Part shown: one piece after another, positions 12,374-23,655 of the stretch
How positions within the stretch are numbered: position 1 is the stretch's first letter
How the letters are laid out: every line of letters starts with the position of its first letter
Assembly: GCA_963556145.1 (NCBI GenBank)
Contig: OY744462.1
Coordinates: 4,402,001-4,466,000, forward strand
Reading direction: 5' to 3'
Source: Hygrocybe punicea
Lineage: Eukaryota; Basidiomycota; Agaricomycetes; Agaricales; Hygrophoraceae
Length of the DNA stretch: 64,000 nt
Position numbers and translations under genes: made by a program
The notes under the pieces: generated by a model
Database searches by the model: none
What the model saw: the letters and a program-made list of their open reading frames with translations, nothing else
What the model was told of the DNA's origin: nothing

Positions 12374-12958
12374 TAATTAATTAATTAATTAATTACTAAC
12401 CCTCACTGAACCAGGTCTGATAAAGAATGAGTCTTTTAATAAATTAAAAGAACTTGTAACCTTTGATTCAGAAAGTATTTTGCCTGACATGATCCTCACC
12501 AAGATCGCGAGCCAAGCCCGTCTCAACACATTGGACGATCTCAAGGAGGAGCTTGGAACCTGGATCTGGTTGGATGAATATGGCGAAGAAGTCCTTCGAG
12601 TATTGGCCTCCATTGACATCGCATGGAATGAAGAAAATGAGAGGGAGAAGGCAGAGAGGAAGGCAAAGAAGGCGAGGGTCACCAAAGAAAATCAGCAAAC
12701 ACGGTATGAGGAACGACTTGCACAATCTCAATCGGCCACAGCGCTGTGCACCATCACAAGAGCACCCACTTGTCCAGCGTTGCAGCCCCATTCCCCACTG
12801 CACCTGCTCTTCCATGGCCAGCTGTCCCCTCTGGGTTGCTGTTACCAGCTCCATACAACTTTCTGTATTATCCATTTCCTCAGCACATTCCAGAACTTTG
12901 TCCTGTGTAAAATATTCCTGTTCCATATGTAGTACATGCAATACAGTCAATATGTTGT

Positions 12959-14607
12959 TGTTATGGATCGCTTCTGCAGCGGGCTCTGGCAACAATCAAT
13001 TTAACTAGGGATCGGATTCTAGAGGAGAGGACAGCAGTTTTCATTGTTGCTTACAACTAAGACAACACTGCTAAGAGGGGGGGGTCACGCTCTAATGTCA
13101 TTGCGAGCCATGGGGGTTACCCAAAACAACATGAGTCTGCCCCAAGAACCAGACTAAACGTAAGGAAAAGAAAGAAGAAAAAGTCCGAACCAACAACAAG
13201 AACAGTATATATAGTGACTGGTCTTGTGGGGAGGTAAATAGAAATGTAACCATGAAGCTACAACATGTCTAACTATACCATGTGTTCACCATGAGACAGA
13301 CATGAGGCGTCCTCATGTTGATGTTCTCGTGATCCAACTGGAGGCCCAGGTATCATTGAGGATAGAAGAGGTCCGGATGACTCGGATGATTTGTCATCAG
13401 ATCATGTGACATACAGAATTGCCTATTCGGGATCTATACTTGCTATAACAGGCAAGTGTGCAGTCTGGCAAGTGCAATGCACAGTTGGGTCGAAGAAGGG
13501 TATCGTCCAGTGTGGGATTGGTGAAGGGAGTGTCTTGAGGTAGTGTGGATATAGCAGCAAGGTTGGTATGAAAGAAAATAAAGAAATGTATGGAGGAAAA
13601 ACCAACTAAGACAGTGGGCTAGTTGAGGTCAGACATGCGAACAGTATAAGCTGTACCGGATGACAATGTCTGTGTGTCAATGATGTATTGAGGGGTGGTG
13701 TCTTGTCCTGTGTGTGAAACCATGCGGTCCACCTGATGTCGGTAATTGTCCAAGAAAGGGTATTGTTGTAAACGAGTGTGGGAGGTATCAAGGTTATGGA
13801 TGGAAAAGGATAAATGAACGTGGGTCCAGGTTTCAAGTCATGGCACGAGTGACAAGCTGTGGGAATAAGATGTCGGGTACTGCATTGAAGCGATGACGTG
13901 TGAACAATAAATGATAGGGGTTGATTCACTGTATTGGGAAATTGTATGGTTTGTGGTCAATGTCCGAAGGAGTGTGCTCCAGCGATGGTCGGATTGGAAG
14001 GACCAGTGAAATGTCTTGTGATCGAGGATTGTTCAGGGCATGCGTGCAGGTGAAAAATGTTGTCGGATTGTCAGGGAGGATAATGGTCAGCACAGAATAC
14101 AAAAGTGGAAACCATATATCCGAGAATGGCAATTGTCAATTACGTGGTGAGACATTGTCAAGGTGGAAGTTGGAAGTATCAATGGCAGAAGGGTTTCGGT
14201 GCTAATGCCAAAGATAGATCATAACAAGGTAAAAACCGATAAGGAAAGTGATGGCAATGCTGCCAATGATGATTATGGTAATTAGCTGTGTTGAGAGTAC
14301 AGCCATTGTGATTGGTTTGTTGTGGGATGAAGTCAACAATATGTCAGGGCAAGGGAAAAGACAATAGTGATGATGTCCATTGGCAAGGAGACTATTCAGG
14401 TACAGCAAGGTCACATGGATGTGTCCATGGTTGGTCTGGATTGTTCTAGAAGAAAGGATGAAAAGGGAACAAGAACAAGAACAAACAACAATGTCCAAAA
14501 GAAGACAAAAGGGAAAGGGGAATGAAAAAGGAAGGTGTGGTAAAGTGGAATCGTCATGATGGGGCAGCGGAGTCAGAATCGGAGTTGCGGAGTTGTAAAA
14601 TGTAACA
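12959..14607 (-). mobile_element. Solo LTR (family L1), TSD GTTGT
   Basis: It begins TGTTATGGAT, ends TGTAACA, and is flanked by GTTGT at 12954-12958 and 14608-14612. A second copy of the same LTR lies in the opposite orientation at 43333-44993. No internal retrotransposon genes remain, so it is a solo LTR left by recombination. It sits at the tail-to-tail junction of the helicase and DUF6589 genes. Confidence 0.93.
14136..14306 (-). pseudogene. LTR-encoded small membrane peptide frame, one stop
   Basis: This 57-codon frame inside the solo LTR matches the intact frame at 43659-43829. It keeps the hydrophobic stretch (IGSIAITFLIGFYLVMIYLW) but has a TAG at 14202-14204. Downstream codons stay alignable to the same terminal stop. 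Confidence 0.45.
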
Positions 14608-14612
14608 GTTGT

Positions 14613-17226
14613 CCAATCTTCCTTGAGTGACCTCTATTTGCATGCCAGTTGTCAATTGCCTTGCACAACCTTGAAGAATCTGAACCCATTCCCTCTATGT
14701 CTACGATCTTTTCTTTTCTGTCGATTTTCCGTCCTAGTTTATAGATGTGTACCTTGGAGGCATTATATGACTCTTGTAGTCATCGTACATCCATTTCTTT
14801 TTCAGGTGAGGTGTGTGATTTCCCATGGTGGAAGTGATTGATTTCGTCTTTGACATGATCCTTGACTTTGTGTTGACACAGAATCGAAGCAGAGATCTTC
14901 CCGATGTACTCCCATGCAGCATAAGGACCAGTCAAAGCAAATGTGTACTGTAATGTAGAAGACGTGAGTCATAATCTGACAAGTAGACAATGTACCTTGA
15001 TATCCCTGACATTGTGCTCTTGCAGCAGGTCGATCGGAAGGAAGCAGTCCCATTTTCCTGTCGTGTTAGCCAGCCAGCAATATTGAATGATGAAGGACCT
15101 GGAAAAGATATGTCAGCAGAGGAAGAATGCATGAAAGCCTTGTACTTGAGATCATCTGGCCACTCGCGCTGCAAACCCTGGATCAAATCAAGTATTTCTA
15201 TGGTGTAGTTCTTGTTTTTGTCACCAGCAAAATGAAAGAGCAGCCGTGGAAGGATATCTTGTATGCGGCCTACATCACCGACCTTGATAGCATCATCAAG
15301 TTCCATGTAGTTGAGTATGTCATGCAGGAACTGTGTTGTTTGGTGCAGGAGGTAATCTGGATACTTCTTGGCAGCTATCTTCCATAGTGCGCTCTTGGAG
15401 GCATAGTCATTCACGATGCTGTGTAGTTCCTGCAGATTAAGCTCCCGTAAGTCTTTTACATCATCTACCCCACCAATTTTACACCAGATATCTCAGAAGT
15501 GTGCCTCGGCAATGTGATAGAGTCCGTCCTGGAAATGATAGTGAAAATTGCCTTGTACACTTGGCGCATGGAGTCCTTTCCGTTTCAGAAGGTCGAAAGC
15601 ATGCTGGAGCCCAAAGCCGCCATGTGTGCCATAGTATTGATGGTGCAATGAATGTTCGAGAGCAACCAGCGCATGAAACCAGCCAAAGACAGCCTTGATG
15701 AAACTCAGTCATTTGAAAGAGTTCAGATCCATGCAATGGAACTTCTGCAGACTGTGGATCCACGAAACAGTGAGCTGATCACATACCCAGAATAGAACCC
15801 ATTTGGTTCCTAGATTGTTGAGTTGGTCTTCAGATGTAAAGACTAGTTGCTGCCACCATTTGTCAAGGACCCGATCATTACCTTCATAAGAAGCCTCTTT
15901 GATGTGAACTGTGTTCAGCATGTATTGTGTGGTTATGTGTTCAGGGCCAATGGGAAGTGCATGACGAGGAGCAGGGGCTTTGAGATGTTTATCGTCCTTG
16001 TGAGCATATGTTTGGAAATTGAAGTCTGGAGAGTGAAGCAAGAAAGATAAGACTTGGAAGATTGCTCGCTGCCGAAGATGAGGGGCAGCATTTTGCTCTA
16101 GCTTAAGCACATCTTTGTAGCTGATTGGAGTCTTGGTGCCAAGTGCTCATTGACGTTGAAATGCCTGGTAGTCGGGTTGTATACCAGCCACCACTGGATC
16201 TTTGATAACAATGATCGTGGCAGCCGTTCCGCTGTCAAAGTGAATTTGATTGTCCAGCCTTTGCTCATAGACTCTGAATGGCAAGTTTATGTTGTCGTGA
16301 GTCCCAAACCAGCTGTACTTGTTAACATTGGCCAGCAAATTATTCCAGACATTCTCAGACAACTGGTCGATGGCATCATAGGCCCACTTCTGGCTCATGG
16401 TGAGGCCCAGAGCGTGGAGGGTGTTGAAAGCCTTGGTTGCGAGGCCACAGCTCTTGAAGTAGATAGTGAGTAGCTTTGGAACTTTGTTGTGATGATGCAA
16501 CCGAGAAAATGAGCTCATAGAGACCATAGTGAGGACAACCTAGTATCATCCATACATTCAGTGATAGAAAAATTGATTTCAAGGCATATGGCATCTGGAC
16601 TTTTCGTTGTATTGCAGATATCTTGCTTTTGTGTATAGGCAGCATGACGAAAGAGTTCCCAAGTTGTTGGAACGATTTCTTGGATGTCTGATATGAGTTT
16701 CTTCCAGTGAATAGACAGCAGAGCCTCTTCAGATAGTTCCTCTTGTAGCAGAGACATCATATCCTCAAGCGTTTGTATTTCTTCGTCGATCGTGTCGCAT
16801 ATCATGTCGAGAGCCCAATCAGTCATAGCCTTGCGAGCCGCCTTAGTTCTAATGCCTTGACTGTGAGTGTGGGGAGGCCTGTGCCAGTTCTTCAAAATGA
16901 CCAGTAGTTTGTCACTGATCATGAGAGCAGTCCGAGCGAAGCGAGCTTTGCTGTTCTTGATCATATCCTCGTCAGTCCAGCTGAGAGCCCAAAAAAATAG
17001 CAGCAGATTGAGGTGCAGAGTGTCCATAAAGTGCAAGTACTCTTTGGGAAATGTCACCAGCTTCATCCAGGAAATTTTGATGAGATTTTGTCTGGCGCTG
17101 TCGTGGATCAGAGACAGAATCCCGTTGGGAATGCACTTCTGAGTGACCAGACCTTTCCATATTTGAACATGATGTAGTGAGGGGACTGCCAGAGGCTTTC
17201 CAGTGTCTCAAAGGGCAATTGGACAC
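14613..17226 (-). pseudogene. DUF6589-family protein, possible transposase, with several stops and a frameshift
   Basis: The family is widespread in mushroom genomes and has no proven function. Landmarks in order are MDTLHLNLLLFFWALSW, HALGLTMSQKWAYDAI, THDNINLPFRVYEQRLDNQ with HFDSGTAAT, VWVCDQLTVSW, AIKVGDVGRIQDILPRLLFH, EILDLIQGLQREWPDD, and a basic tail with HHGKSHTSPEKEMDV. The acidic residues in the DNI, CDQLTV and VGDVGR boxes are candidates for a DDE-type active site (inference). In-frame TGA codons occur at 16147-16149, 15709-15711, 15493-15495 and in the tail near 14790, each where CGA would fit. A one-base loss near 17117 shifts the N-terminus. The gene runs inward from the right end of the candidate transposon. 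Confidence 0.75.
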
Positions 17227-17471
17227 TCAGAGGAGGGGGCAGGATAGGTAGTCGATCGTAGGTTATCTTATTATGTAATCACTTATCTACACCCACTCTA
17301 TCTAATCTCACCAGACATTCTAGCTAGTGTCAAGTCTTGTCTTTTTGACACTCCGACTGGAACCTTATACACGCCCTAGAATGGCTGGGGACAAGACTAC
17401 CACGGCCAAGCATCTGCTTATGGTAATTCCCGTGATCACACAATATTGGTCACCTGACCTTCCCACACTAA

Positions 17472-17512
17472 GAGCCTAACAATAGTGAGTCTCAGCCACT
17501 ATTGTTAGGCTC
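17472..17512. other. Perfect 16-bp stem hairpin
   Basis: GAGCCTAACAATAGTG and its exact complement are separated by nine bases. It lies 115 bp outside the right end of the helicase/DUF6589 element. Function unknown. Confidence 0.6.
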
Positions 17513-17591
17513 TATTTTGCTAAAATCCCTTCCCCAGCCTTAAATTGAGTACCAAACCATAAGTTAACATAGTAATGTATAAGTAAATTTG

Positions 17592-20389
17592 TTATGAGTT
17601 CTTTTAATTTATTAAAAGACTCATTCTTTATCAGACCTGGTTCAGTGAGGGTTCATAATTAATTAATTAATAAATAAATAAAGTTGGTCTCCTATAGACA
17701 AATTTTTTTTAGGCAACAGATATGATTCTACTTCTCATCCTGGAAAATCAGATACAGTTGGGGCTATATCTGGACAAACTTATATAAGCATCCAAATATG
17801 GGTTACCTCAGACAAGACAAATTACTTTCCAATGATATTCAAAATATTCATACTGGCCTCAATTCTCATCAGAATCAACTGAAAATTGAACTGCTGACTA
17901 ATATAACCATTTCAGGTGAGGCATGACAGTCACATGTGACCACTCTAATCATATAAGGTAGTTTTTGATATTATATAGCAAATTCTTTGTTGATCACAAT
18001 GGTGCCAGTCACATGTGACCAGTCTAACTATATAAGGAAATTTTACACTATATATGCTAAAATTTGAGCTGATCACAGGAGTCATAGTTACATATGACCA
18101 CTATTACTATATATAGAAATATCAGCCATATAAGCAGAAATGGGCTAAACTTAGATGATGTACTAATATTTCTACTTAAAACACAAAATTCAATGTGATA
18201 TTGCTATATACATATATTATCTTATATGCTAATTGGATATTTCAAGCAAAATCACTTATTGATATTACTAACAATTGTACAAATAAAAATCTAATTAAAA
18301 AAAGGACTTAATTCATGCCAGTATTGCCACGGCCAAGCTAGCTGCAGGCCAGCCAAGTTAGCTTCAGCTAAGGCTAAGCTAATTTCTTAATTTTCCTTAG
18401 TTAGAGCCGCTAGTCATGCATAGCCGGCTATGGTCAGCTATAGCCAACCATAGCCGGGATATATAGAGTATACTACTACTAGTACTAGAGTACAATTTAT
18501 AATATACTATTATTGCTTGACTATTACTAAGTAAATACTAGTAATATTTTTGAAGGGATCGACGGGGGATTTTGAGCCCCTTATATAGGGATTCAAAGGG
18601 TGCACAGACCATGTGACTTTTTTGGTCACTTGGTCACACTTCAACAAACGCGGTAACGCGTCTCTGAACGCGTTATGACTGACCAACACCAACAACACCG
18701 ACGAGGAGGACGAGGAGGAGGACGATAACGACGGGCGGCGAGACCCTCCGCGGACGACACGAGGATGAGGACGAGGACGGTGGATGAGGACAGCCACCAC
18801 CACCACCACCACCACCACCGCCACGGCAACGACGAGGACGAGGACGAGGACGACGAAGACGAGGACGACGAGGCCAGGGACAAGGACGACAAGGACAGGG
18901 ACGAGGACAATGGGGACGACGGGGACAAGGACGAGGACGACGAGAACGAGGATGGGGACGATGAGGATGACAAGGATGACGGCGATGAGGACAAGGATGG
19001 CGAGGACGATGGCGAGGACGAGGATGACGGCAAAGATGAGGACGACGGCGAGGACGAGGACGACGGGACGAGGATAGTCAAGGCCGTGGCCACCACCATC
19101 CTGTCCCCCCCCTCCCACTGTCCCCGCCCCCTCTCCCCCTCTCCCCCACTCCCACTCCCACTCCCACTCTCCCACTCCCCCTTCCCCCTCCCTCTCCGCC
19201 TCCCCCCTCCCTCTCCTCCCCCCTCCCTCTCCTCCTCCCCCCCTCTCCCCTCCCCCCTTCTCCCACTCTCCTCCTCCACTCTCCCCTCCCTCCCCCTTCT
19301 CCCACTCTCCTCCCGCTCCCATCTCTCTCCCCCCTTTGACAGTAATTAGATTAATTAATTGAATTTTGTCTTATTACATATTAATATGTATGCATCTAAG
19401 TAAATGGCAAAAACAAAATACCTGAGTACTTGGGCACACTTACCTGTGGAAAGGTGTAATTAGCTGCAGCTTAGCTGCCAGCTACAGCTAAGGTTTTGAG
19501 GTAGCTGTAGCTGGTAGCTGGTCATTAGCCTTTAGCTTAGCTGGACCCCAGCTAAGCTAAATTCAGCTAAGCTAACAGCTACTAGCTGACCATTAGCCTT
19601 AGCTGAGGCAACACTAATTCATGCCATATGCAATATTGGCTCCCTTAAACAGCACAGCTGTCTTCATGTTATCATCTGTTGTACAGTATTCTAGGTCATG
19701 GAGAAGTAGGGATTGAGCAAATGTAAGTTAATTGTTACCATACTGTTTAGGGGGCAGTTGTGTTTAGCAGTTAACCTGTTGCTCCATAAACATTTCTTTT
19801 ATGACTGAGATGATTGCATGGTAATGCGGCACAGAAGACATGATCATAAGAGAGGATGTTGATGAAGACTCAAGACACTCTATGTAGTTGTATTTTTTCT
19901 ACTTTCATGTTGCTAAGGTGAGAGGTGAGCTTATTAGTGTGAGAAGTTGGTTGCTAGATATGTGTTGATTTGATGCTAGACGAATAACTTAGGGATAAGC
20001 TTAGATGAATCGGTTGATGGTAGACTGGTGTATTGCTGAGGTAACCAATGTTCGACTAATCTGAATGTTGGGACATTAGTTATATACATAAAGTCATGGA
20101 ACAAACCAAATAGAATGGTATAGATTCCAATATGACAAACAACTGACTAAACAGTCTGGTCTGATGATGAACAGTAAATGACTAAGACCAACAAACAAAG
20201 ACATATAATGATGAGATTACTATTTCCAACAATTAGAACAATGTGCAATATACAACATATGCTATATGTCTTATGCCATATGTAACATGTGTTATGCAAT
20301 TTAATGTTATTGCTTAGTTCATCATGGAAGTATGGAGGAGGAAAAACAAACTCGTTCATGCCATGCGCAGCACTGGCCCACTAAACAAG
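17592..20389. mobile_element. Non-autonomous Helitron-like element, copy b (split by a hAT element)
   Basis: The 5' end TTATGAGTTC and the 3' end CACTAAACAAG followed by T match copies at 7308 and 32861, here read on the plus strand. The body is AT-rich with repeated CACATGTGAC motifs and encodes nothing recognisable. It is interrupted by the hAT-type element at 18319-19616; sequence on either side is contiguous with the other copies. Confidence 0.65.
18319..19616. mobile_element. Non-autonomous hAT-type element, TSD ATTCATGC
   Basis: The ends are CAGTATTGCC and GGCAACACTA, and ATTCATGC flanks both sides (18311-18318 and 19617-19624). Subterminal sequence is rich in AGCTAAGCTAA repeats. The core (about 18690-19340) is GC-rich simple sequence made of GAC/GAG triplets, then CTCC-rich tracts. 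It contains long frames on both strands (for example 18765-19349 +, Asp/Glu-rich) that I attribute to base composition rather than to a gene. Confidence 0.85.
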
Positions 20390-20436
20390 TAGTGTCCTAT
20401 ATACAGTAATAACCCATTCTAGAATGTCAGGTCTGG

Positions 20437-20760
20437 TCAGGAACAAGGGTGCTGATGGGCTAAGGCTTTCCTGTCACCATTGCCATGGCCCCGCCCATCA
20501 CTTACTGGCATGCATGCTCGACATTGTAGTAGATGTGCCTGGACAGTCACGTGATTAGGATTCCCACAGTTCAGTTCCTTTAGTAGCACAGACCTCGTGT
20601 TGTAGCGATTATCATCACTACCATCACTCAATTCCCTTGAGTCCTTGAGCAGCCTCCGTCCCTCCACAACATTGAGCACAACCATTTTACTGTCCCACCA
20701 TCTTTTCTTGCAAATTTTTTGACATATCATAGATATATTGTTCTACATGTTGTATATAGA
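20437..20760. repeat. Dispersed repeat R3, copy 1
   Basis: Segments around GTAGTAG, GCCTGGACAGTCAC and TTCCCA also occur, in the same orientation, at about 31190-31510. Part also recurs at 55853-55990. No gene is recognisable. Copies 1 and 2 lie on either side of the hAT element at 20970-30871. Confidence 0.4.
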
Positions 20761-23655
20761 CTAATATACATGAAAATAAACAAAATAAAAGAGAAATAAA
20801 AGAAATAAAAAATAAAGACACATGGGGCACCCCTGGCAAATGGGTGGGTACTCGCCTTTGCAGAGGGGCCGGATGGAGTCTAAAATGGATGACGAAGGGT
20901 GCTGGAGGGTGAATGAGAGGTGGGATGGATGATGGGGGGGTGGGGAAGGGTGCATGGAGTGGGGGCCCGTAGTGTGTGACACAGGTGACACCAAGGGTGT
21001 GAACCTGACACACCACACCTGTCACCTGTAACACCAGACCTGTGACAGGTGAGGTGTACACAGGTCCAGGTTTATACCATGGGTTTCAGGCACAAACCAT
21101 GGGTATGACACCATGTGAAAACACCGCGGGGTTGGCCACATGAATACTTATAACCGATCAACGGACTATAAACGGACACAGCAATTGTCGGTCTCCACAT
21201 CTGTAGGCACTGTTGCCGCCTCGCCATCACTCTCCACCCTCTTACGTTTACCGTTGCGATGCTGTACAGCCTCAATCACATCCGACATTACTACCAAATC
21301 TTTGTGGCACCAATCTCCAAGACAAAGCGATGCCCGGATCGAGGATGCAGAGAGCCTGTTCCGGGTATATGGGAGAAGATGGCAGCCTTTCAAGGACACA
21401 CACTCAACTGCGGTCGAGGTAGCTGTATAGCATGGGTGTGAGAATATATGAACACATGGCAACAACACTTACCAGGAGCACTAAGATAATCAAGTGCCAT
21501 GACTGAGAGCCTTGGGAACACTGCACGATGATCCCACCACCACGCGATAGGATCTTTGACCCTCTCGATCGGCTGGGACAAATATACCTTCAGTTCCGAT
21601 ACAGTCGGCACAGCGTCCATGGGAATATCAAAAATGTCCATCTCCTCCTGATGAGTGGCTTCGGTTGCTTCCGCCGGCTGCATAGGCTTGTCATACTTGA
21701 TGAATTCCTCAGTAACCATGTCCTCAGCAGTTTCAATCCAGGCTTGTTCCCACCCATGCGAGTGGAAGTAGGAAAGCTTCATCTGGGGGTGGAGCACTAG
21801 ACAATCTTAGAATGGTGACAGTGGTGTGGCGGAGATGGGCACTCACCCATTGCAATTTGGTACATATTAGAGAGATCAGTCTTTGCATAATACTTGTCAA
21901 TAATCTTCCGAGCAAATTTCAGAGCATGCTTAATGGCTGGTACAAGAGGCTCGGTTGCCAAGTCCTGTAGCATGGTATCAAGGCGATCTATCATTGGGAT
22001 GATGTGAGCAATCGTCTCGATGTTGTCGGTGGAGAAGAATAGTGTTGCATCTTTGAACAACTTGACACAGCATCAGCATGGAATGAGGGGTATGGAAACT
22101 GAGTGCTCACCTTAAGAACATGCCCTAAGTCCTTGAGAACAATCCAGTGCTCGTCCTCCAACTCATGCTTGCGTAGTTTGAGAAGTTTGTTCCCTGTGAC
22201 ATCATCAATGGCCTCGCGGTACTTGATGGCAACACAGACCATATTGTAGGTACTGTTCCACCTTGTCTTCACATCACGAGGAATCAGTTGTTCAGGTAAC
22301 TTGTGATCACGGCACGCTTGTTTCCATGTGGGGAGGGCAATAGTGGAAGAGTTCACGATCACGAAGGACAACTTGCGCACCTTGTACCAAATAGTCAAGA
22401 TCAGCTGTATGAATGGCCATTTTGAGAACAACTCACATTCTGCAATGTGTCAGTCACCGTCTCAGTGTTGTTCTCAAGCTCTTCCCTTTCATTCTCGTTC
22501 AGCTCCTCAAATGGATCCATATCATCAGGATCGTCATCGCCAGCATTGGACACCTCATCGGGATCAGGATCATCATCATCGGCATCTTCGCCTTCAAACG
22601 GCAACTCACTGCCCTCACTGCCTCCCGCTATATTGGCAGTCTGGCCATTGTATTGATTGCCAATGCATGACTTTACGAGCGCCACCGCTGAAAGATGCAT
22701 CATGTGATTGAAACATCGTATTTGATTGACTGCCTCGAAGGAGTTGGGGAGACTGTCCAGTTCAGCTGCTTGCGTGAGATTGTTTGAAGCATTGTCAGCT
22801 GTAAAGGAAAGTATCTGAGGGATGAGTTTAGATTCCCATTTGTAAATAAAGATGGGCACACTAACCTTCTGCTCGAGACCGTGCCTTGTGAGCATATCGT
22901 GGAACTCACGTGCAAGAGTAGCACCCATGTGGGACTCCGGCACCTCCACTACATCGAGAAGAAAAGTGAGAATATGTCCATCATGGTGGAGATGAACAGT
23001 CCAGGCCACAAAGGCTCAATGATTGGGAGCTGTCCAGGCATCGGTAGCAAAGTGGACTTGGCCGGAGTGTTCCTTGAGAATCTTGTCAATACGTTCACGG
23101 CACCGCTCAAACGCTGCCTTGATGTCCTGTCTGACAGTAGCTGGAGAGGGAATGATGCCCAGTGAAAATCGACATGAACCAGAGTGAACCAGGCCAAGTC
23201 TGGCCGAGTACATCAGCGTAACTCGGATGAATAAGATATTTTGACGATACACTCGATCCAGGTATTGTCCGAGTGAAGCTGACCGAATTGCAATGATATA
23301 TTAGATCTTTATTCAGTCAGAATAGATTTTCTATTTCTCTTATTGTTCTCGCGTTTTCTGATATAAACGAATCCCATTGATTTGCTCTGGATATGGTACA
23401 AGTTTCTTGATTTCCCTCGATCTCGCTCGATCCCCTCGATTCCCCTCATCTCCCCATCCCCCTCCCTTGTTCCTGCCATTACTAGGGTCGTACAAGTCCA
23501 GTGCGTTGAATGATACAAATGAAAGTCGTCTAGACAGAGTCTGATCAGAGTTGTTGGTGCTAGAAGGTCGGAGAACTCACCAAACGGCCATACATAGAGT
23601 TGAACTTGAAGTTGAGCGCATCAAGACTTTGCGGATTTCTGCATAAACCCAACCG

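Larger units (their letters stand above)
7308..12459. mobile_element. Non-autonomous Helitron-like element, copy a (split by a mariner element)
   Basis: The family is bounded by CTTGTTTAGTGGGCC on one side and CTTTTAATAAATTAAAAG plus about ten bases on the other. In Helitron orientation (minus) the 3' end reads CACTAAACAAG followed by T, with an imperfect hairpin GCCATGCGCAGCACTGGC just upstream. Precise removal restores the helicase codons for NCTFDSES without any target duplication, as expected for rolling-circle insertion. The last ~440 bp match the 3' tail of the autonomous Helitron at 34803 onward. The 3.98-kb mariner element at 8396 interrupts it. Confidence 0.65.
5404..12932 (+). pseudogene. 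RecQ-like superfamily 2 helicase, frameshifted and split by a nested insertion
   Basis: Exons are about 5404-5790, 5840-5914, 5968-6587 and 6634-7307. Coding resumes at 12460 after the insertion. Motif I is GTGAGKT, motif II DEAH within FDEAHCISHWG, motif III SATLP, and motif VI is QRYGQVGRN, where RecQ helicases usually read GRAGR. The C-terminal part is charged and coiled-coil-like (EREKAERKAKKARV). The gene is broken in three ways: a CA-repeat slippage near 6227-6238 needs two bases removed to restore frame; a one-base shift lies near 7205-7225; and a Helitron-like element sits between the codons for NCT and FDSES. The start is uncertain because no good ATG precedes the open frame. The end is also uncertain: a proline-rich tail continues in another frame to about 12950. 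Confidence 0.8.
5342..17357. mobile_element. Candidate two-gene transposon: RecQ-like helicase plus DUF6589 protein, convergent
   Basis: The ends are perfect 14-bp inverted repeats (GTCGGAGTGTCAAA at 5342-5355 and its complement at 17344-17357). Both are followed inward by a second inverted motif, GTGTAGATAAGT, at 5381-5392 and 17281-17292. Inside, a helicase gene runs inward from the left and a DUF6589 gene inward from the right. Removing the nested insertions (7308-12459 and 12959-14607 plus one TSD copy) leaves about 5.2 kb. No clean target-site duplication is seen (CCGG against TGGA). Fungal AcademH transposons are described as pairing an Academ-type transposase with a helicase, so this may be such an element, with DUF6589 as the transposase. 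That assignment is inference. Confidence 0.6.

Noticed and set aside
13714..14205. Plus-strand frames inside the L1 solo LTR
   Set aside because: They are not maintained in the second copy of the LTR; only the minus-strand membrane-peptide frame is.
17472..17512. Bacterial-style terminator
   Set aside because: The hairpin is perfect but lacks an immediate T-run, and the genome is eukaryotic.
18765..19349. Long Asp/Glu-rich plus-strand frame and opposing Ser-rich minus-strand frames
   Set aside because: They arise from GAC/GAG and CTCC simple sequence; every frame stays open for compositional reasons and none resembles a protein family.
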